Assembly (NCBI GenBank): GCA_031553655.1
Contig: JAVBLG010000008.1
Location: 1-23,163, forward strand
DNA from: JAVBLG01 sp031553655
Lineage (GTDB): Bacteria; Desulfobacterota; Desulfovibrionia; Desulfovibrionales; Desulfovibrionaceae
Direction: 5' to 3'
DNA: 23,163 nt
Shown: piece by piece, positions 21,083 to 23,163 of the stretch
Numbering within the stretch: position 1 is the stretch's first letter
Layout: each line of letters starts with the position of its first letter
Notes under the pieces: generated by a model
Database searches by the model: none
Seen by the model: the letters and a program-made list of their open reading frames with translations, nothing else
What the model was told of the DNA's origin: nothing
Program-made: the position numbers and the translations under genes

Positions 21083-23163
21083 CTACCTCCTAAGTCCTTC
21101 CATGACCCTCTTTAATTGTTGGGCAGTGGAGGAAAGATCCTGCACGGCCGATGATGATTGCACCATACCGTCGGCAGTTTCGCCCACAATACGATTGATT
21201 TCGTCCAGAGCGTGGTTGATTTCTTCGGAAGTGGCGCTCTGCTCTTCGGCGGCCGTGGCAATGGAAGTTACCACACTGGAGTTGGCCGAGGCCAGATCCA
21301 CTATTTCACGCAGGGCCGCGCCCGAGGAATTGGCTAATTCCGTGGCGTCGTTCACGCTTGAAACGGCCTTGTTCACTTCGTTAATATTGGTATGTGCCGA
21401 ATTCTGTATGGCGCTGATATTATCGCCCACTTCCTTGGTGGCCTGCATGGTTTTTTCAGCCAGCTTGCGCACTTCATCGGCAACCACGGCAAAACCGCGC
21501 CCGGCTTCTCCGGCCCTGGCCGCTTCAATGGCCGCGTTCAGGGCGAGCAGATTGGTTTGATCGGCTATGTCCGAAATTACGTTCATCACCCCGCCAATGC
21601 TCTCGGCCTGCTTGCCCAGTTCCTGCATGTTGCCTTGCAGATTGGTGGCCACATGGTTCACTGTGTTGATGGAACTTACCACTTTGTTCACCAGACCGGC
21701 CCCGTCCGAAGCCTTTTTGCGGGTATTTTCACTTTGTTCCGAAGCCTGCCCGGCGCTGCGGGCCACTTCTATGACTGTGGAATTCATTTCGGTCATGGCG
21801 CTTACGGTAGATTCCATGCGGCGGCGCTGAACTTCCGCTCCGCGCGAAACCTGCTCCACCTGGGCGGCGAGCTGTTCCGCAGCCGTGGCCACGCGGTCGG
21901 ATATGTCCTGGGCCTGCTTGGCAACATCCATTATCTTGCGCTCGGTGTCCTTGATCTGGGTGAGGTCCACAATAAATTGCAGCACTGAGGCCAGCTTGCC
22001 TTGGGCGTCCCGCATGGGTATGGCCGTATACTTGATGTCCAGACGCTTGCCGCGCGGCCGGGCCACGGTTTCACCGCTGCTGATCTGGTGCGTGTTTACC
22101 GCGCACATCAACCCGCAGGAAGAAGAACCATAATCTTCACGGCAGAACATTTCGCCGCAGGTTTTGCCCTTGTAGTCGCTTCCGGCCAGATCCTGGGCCA
22201 CTTTGTTCAGGAAGGCGGCTTTGAGCTCCTTGTTCAACATTACCATGGGCGAGGGAATGTTGTTGAAGATTATGCCCATGCTCTTAAGGATGTTGTTGGT
22301 GCCTTGTATGAGGCTGGCAAATTCGCCGGAAAACTTTCCGACATCGCCCTGCACGTCCAAATATCCTTCTTCCACCTGCTTTTCCAGGCGATGATATTCG
22401 GCGGCCATGGAATTGAGCGTGTCGGGTATGGCCTTGATGGCCTGTGAAACTTCACCTATTTCACCCTTTTCCCGTATCTTCAATTCGGCCTTGAAGTTGC
22501 CTCTCGCCACTTCACGGGCGAATGACGAAAGTTGGGCAAGGGTCTTGCCCAGCAGTATAATGATAATACCGGCGCAAATCAGGCCAAGCAACAAGCCCGC
22601 CCCCCCCATGGTAAACAGACTGTTTTGAGTGCCGTTGAGAGCGGCTGTGGTGGCCTGGCCGAACGAGGTCATGTCTTTGTCCACATCACCGCTCAGCTCC
22701 GCGGCTGTTCTGCGTTGGCGGTCCAGCAAGGAACTCTGTTCCGCGAGAGCTTTTTCAATATTGGCCACAAAAACTGCTATGCGGTTAAACTGTGTTTTGT
22801 ACTCGGCAAAAGCCTGTAATGCCCTGTTCAGAGCGGCCTTGCCCTCGACGCTGCGCACGGTTTCGCCTATAGCTTCAAGCTTTTTATGCACGTCGTCCAG
22901 GCGCTTCAGGGTGTTCTCCCCATCCTGGCGTTGGCGGCTTTCCACATAGCGGGAAAAAACGGCGCGCATGGCCGCAATGTCCGGCGCGGCGTCATTGAGG
23001 CGGGCAGCCGCGTCCGCATTACCCAGATCCCTGGCCATAGATCCCAAGGCTCTGAAAGAACCGTTAATTTCGGACATGGCCTTGGGCACGTCGGTTTTCA
23101 AGAGGTCTTGTAAACCGGCAAAGTCTCTTTCCATGCTGTTAATCTGAGAAAGCATCCTCTGCC
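21083..23163 (-). CDS. Methyl-accepting chemotaxis protein with Cys-PAS (5' end cut by window)
   Basis: At least 690 residues. The frame stays open to the window edge and the usual first membrane helix is missing, so the true start lies outside. Numbering from the first visible Met (23155): a helical, probably periplasmic four-helix-type ligand region to about 175, a membrane helix at 180-203, a HAMP near 203-260, a second HAMP-like part to about 290, a PAS domain near 295-405, and the signalling domain with the hairpin-tip core DQTNLLALNAAIEAARAGEA followed by GRGFAVVADEVRKLAEKT. The PAS carries C-x4-C-x8-C-x3-C at 333-351. There is no C-terminal CheR/CheB-binding pentapeptide. It reports to CheA/CheW at the cell pole. 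The ligand is unknown. Confidence 0.93.
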   Translation of the reverse strand, partial: QRMLSQINSMERDFAGLQDLLKTDVPKAMSEINGSFRALGSMARDLGNADAAARLNDAAPDIAAMRAVFSRYVESRQRQDGENTLKRLDDVHKKLEAIGETVRSVEGKAALNRALQAFAEYKTQFNRIAVFVANIEKALAEQSSLLDRQRRTAAELSGDVDKDMTSFGQATTAALNGTQNSLFTMGGAGLLLGLICAGIIIILLGKTLAQLSSFAREVARGNFKAELKIREKGEIGEVSQAIKAIPDTLNSMAAEYHRLEKQVEEGYLDVQGDVGKFSGEFASLIQGTNNILKSMGIIFNNIPSPMVMLNKELKAAFLNKVAQDLAGSDYKGKTCGEMFCREDYGSSSCGLMCAVNTHQISSGETVARPRGKRLDIKYTAIPMRDAQGKLASVLQFIVDLTQIKDTERKIMDVAKQAQDISDRVATAAEQLAAQVEQVSRGAEVQRRRMESTVSAMTEMNSTVIEVARSAGQASEQSENTRKKASDGAGLVNKVVSSINTVNHVATNLQGNMQELGKQAESIGGVMNVISDIADQTNLLALNAAIEAARAGEAGRGFAVVADEVRKLAEKTMQATKEVGDNISAIQNSAHTNINEVNKAVSSVNDATELANSSGAALREIVDLASANSSVVTSIATAAEEQSATSEEINHALDEINRIVGETADGMVQSSSAVQDLSSTAQQLKRVMEGLRR

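Overview
The window looks like a chromosomal segment of a motile, strictly or mainly anaerobic deltaproteobacterium of the Desulfovibrionaceae type. This rests on recall of gene content: a long FlgE with FlgD and FliK in one block, a cysteine-bearing PAS chemoreceptor, LIC12162-type transferase, G/C-rich intergenic palindromes and moderate GC. No rRNA or tRNA gene is present to confirm it. All 14 protein genes that I support lie on the minus strand, so transcription runs from high to low coordinates.

Right end (23163 to 17520): a chemoreceptor cut by the window edge; an FMN-dependent nitronate monooxygenase/YrpB-like enzyme with an unusual C-terminal tail of 11-residue repeats; then a MacB/LolCE-like ABC permease and its ATPase. 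Centre (17444 to 6946): a 1934-residue cytosolic cyclic-di-GMP protein (about seven GAF-like units, GGDEF, EAL, two PAS), followed by fliK, flgD and flgE, with a sigma-54-like site before fliK. Immediately after flgE (6942 to 6721) are five consecutive hairpins on the minus strand. Four carry a CCUCC anti-Shine-Dalgarno motif in the loop, the first has a C-rich CCCUCCC loop, and the last hairpin is also the terminator. This is the most striking feature of the window: a candidate multi-hairpin small RNA or regulatory 3' UTR resembling the CcsR/'cuckoo' RNA design of alphaproteobacteria.

Next (6594 to 5946) is a near-perfect sigma-28 (FliA) promoter driving an unrecognised Ala/Ser/Gln-rich protein, probably a late flagellar gene, followed by a cluster of hairpins. 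Then comes an lrgA-lrgB pair and a YtqB/MnmM-like methyltransferase (5595 to 3931). Left end (3680 to 170): a three-gene surface-sugar cassette (NeuB-family nonulosonate synthase, SAM methyltransferase, LIC12162-family transferase), bounded on both sides by copies of one long palindromic element in mirror-image orientation.

Taken together the window is mostly about motility: sensing (chemoreceptor, c-di-GMP switch), hook construction and length control (FliK, FlgD, FlgE), a late flagellar gene, and a sugar pathway of the kind that often decorates flagellin or LPS. The link between the sugar cassette and the flagellum is inference from proximity only.
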